Shown here piece by piece: positions 63,890 through 64,000 of a stretch of 64,000 nucleotides of DNA (its first letter is position 1; every line of letters starts with the position of its first letter). A program made the translations under genes and the position numbers. The DNA comes from Podarcis raffonei (Eukaryota; Chordata; Lepidosauria; Squamata; Lacertidae): NCBI RefSeq assembly GCF_027172205.1, contig NC_070612.1, forward strand, positions 30,157,183 through 30,221,182, given 5' to 3'. The notes below the pieces were generated by a model. The model did no database searches. It saw only the letters and a program-made list of their open reading frames with translations, and was not told where the DNA came from.

Positions 63890-64000
63890 TATATTTGTTT
63901 ATTTATTTGTTTGTGTATTTAATATACCGCCTTTCTCCTAATATAGGATCCGGAGGTGGGGCCTGCAGCATGAATTAAAACAGACACAGCTAGAAACGTA
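63890..64000 (-). repeat. CR1/L2-like LINE 3' end, minus strand
   Basis: TTTATTTATTTGTTTGTG then ATATACCGCCTTTCTCCTAA is the reverse complement of the usual LINE 3' tail and its preceding block. It continues to the window edge, so the right end is not seen. Confidence 0.65.

Larger units (their letters stand above)
55990..64000. other. Intergenic DNA downstream of FOXD1
   Basis: No gene is recognised. It holds degenerate 'cataggattg' palindrome halves (about 56230-56330, 57645-57710, 62870-62920), a hAT-like fragment with a CGTGTGCG-type run (58395-58530), an (AAT)n run and LINE ends. A long minus-strand open frame at 58344-59108 is discussed as a finding. A perfect POU octamer ATGCAAAT lies at 59107-59114. 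Long unique stretches (59.2-61.9 kb) are moderately GC-rich and could hold FOXD1 enhancers; position is the only evidence. Confidence 0.45.

Overview
The window is nuclear DNA of a squamate reptile, most likely a lizard. The genes have vertebrate exon-intron structure. The intergenic DNA and introns carry Sauria-type tRNA-derived SINEs (tRNA-like head, ACCTTT-type tail), CR1/L2-type LINE 3' ends, MIR-like SINEs and many short DNA transposons of the hAT and Tigger/mariner kind. The mix of SINE and TA-flanked MITE recalls lacertid lizards, but the species is not proven.

Four protein-coding genes can be read exon by exon. In window order they are UTP15 (minus, 12 coding exons, about 11.6-24.0 kb, leader exon at 25.9 kb), ANKRA2 (plus, 8 coding exons, 27.9-32.7 kb, leader exon at 26.4 kb), BTF3 (minus, 5 coding exons, 37.9-43.5 kb, leader exon at 43.9-44.0 kb) and FOXD1 (plus, single exon, 53.9-55.3 kb). 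This is the gene order of human 5q13.2 (FOXD1-BTF3-ANKRA2-UTP15-ARHGEF28) in inverted orientation. A CpG island with a minus-strand splice donor at 5.7 kb lies where the ARHGEF28 5' end is expected. The first 5.6 kb would then be ARHGEF28 intron 1.

UTP15 and ANKRA2 are head to head and share a promoter of about 400 bp. ANKRA2 and BTF3 converge. BTF3 has a housekeeping promoter with a YY1-type site and a pyrimidine-rich start region. A gene-poor interval (44.4-53.4 kb) separates BTF3 from FOXD1 and holds nested SINEs, a roughly 1 kb hAT-like element with GC-rich cargo, and two CTCF-like motifs. FOXD1 sits in a CpG island, with about 8 kb of downstream DNA in which I see no gene.

The genes are functionally unrelated: ribosome biogenesis (UTP15), an ankyrin adaptor (ANKRA2), the nascent-chain complex (BTF3) and a developmental transcription factor (FOXD1). 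I found no operon-like or novel multi-gene system. The most unusual observations are upstream ORFs in the leaders of FOXD1, ANKRA2 and UTP15, a strong hairpin in a BTF3 intron, an orphan 38-nt exon-like segment downstream of UTP15, the hAT-like element with GC-rich interior, and the dated nested SINE pair. No retrovirus-like element was recognised.
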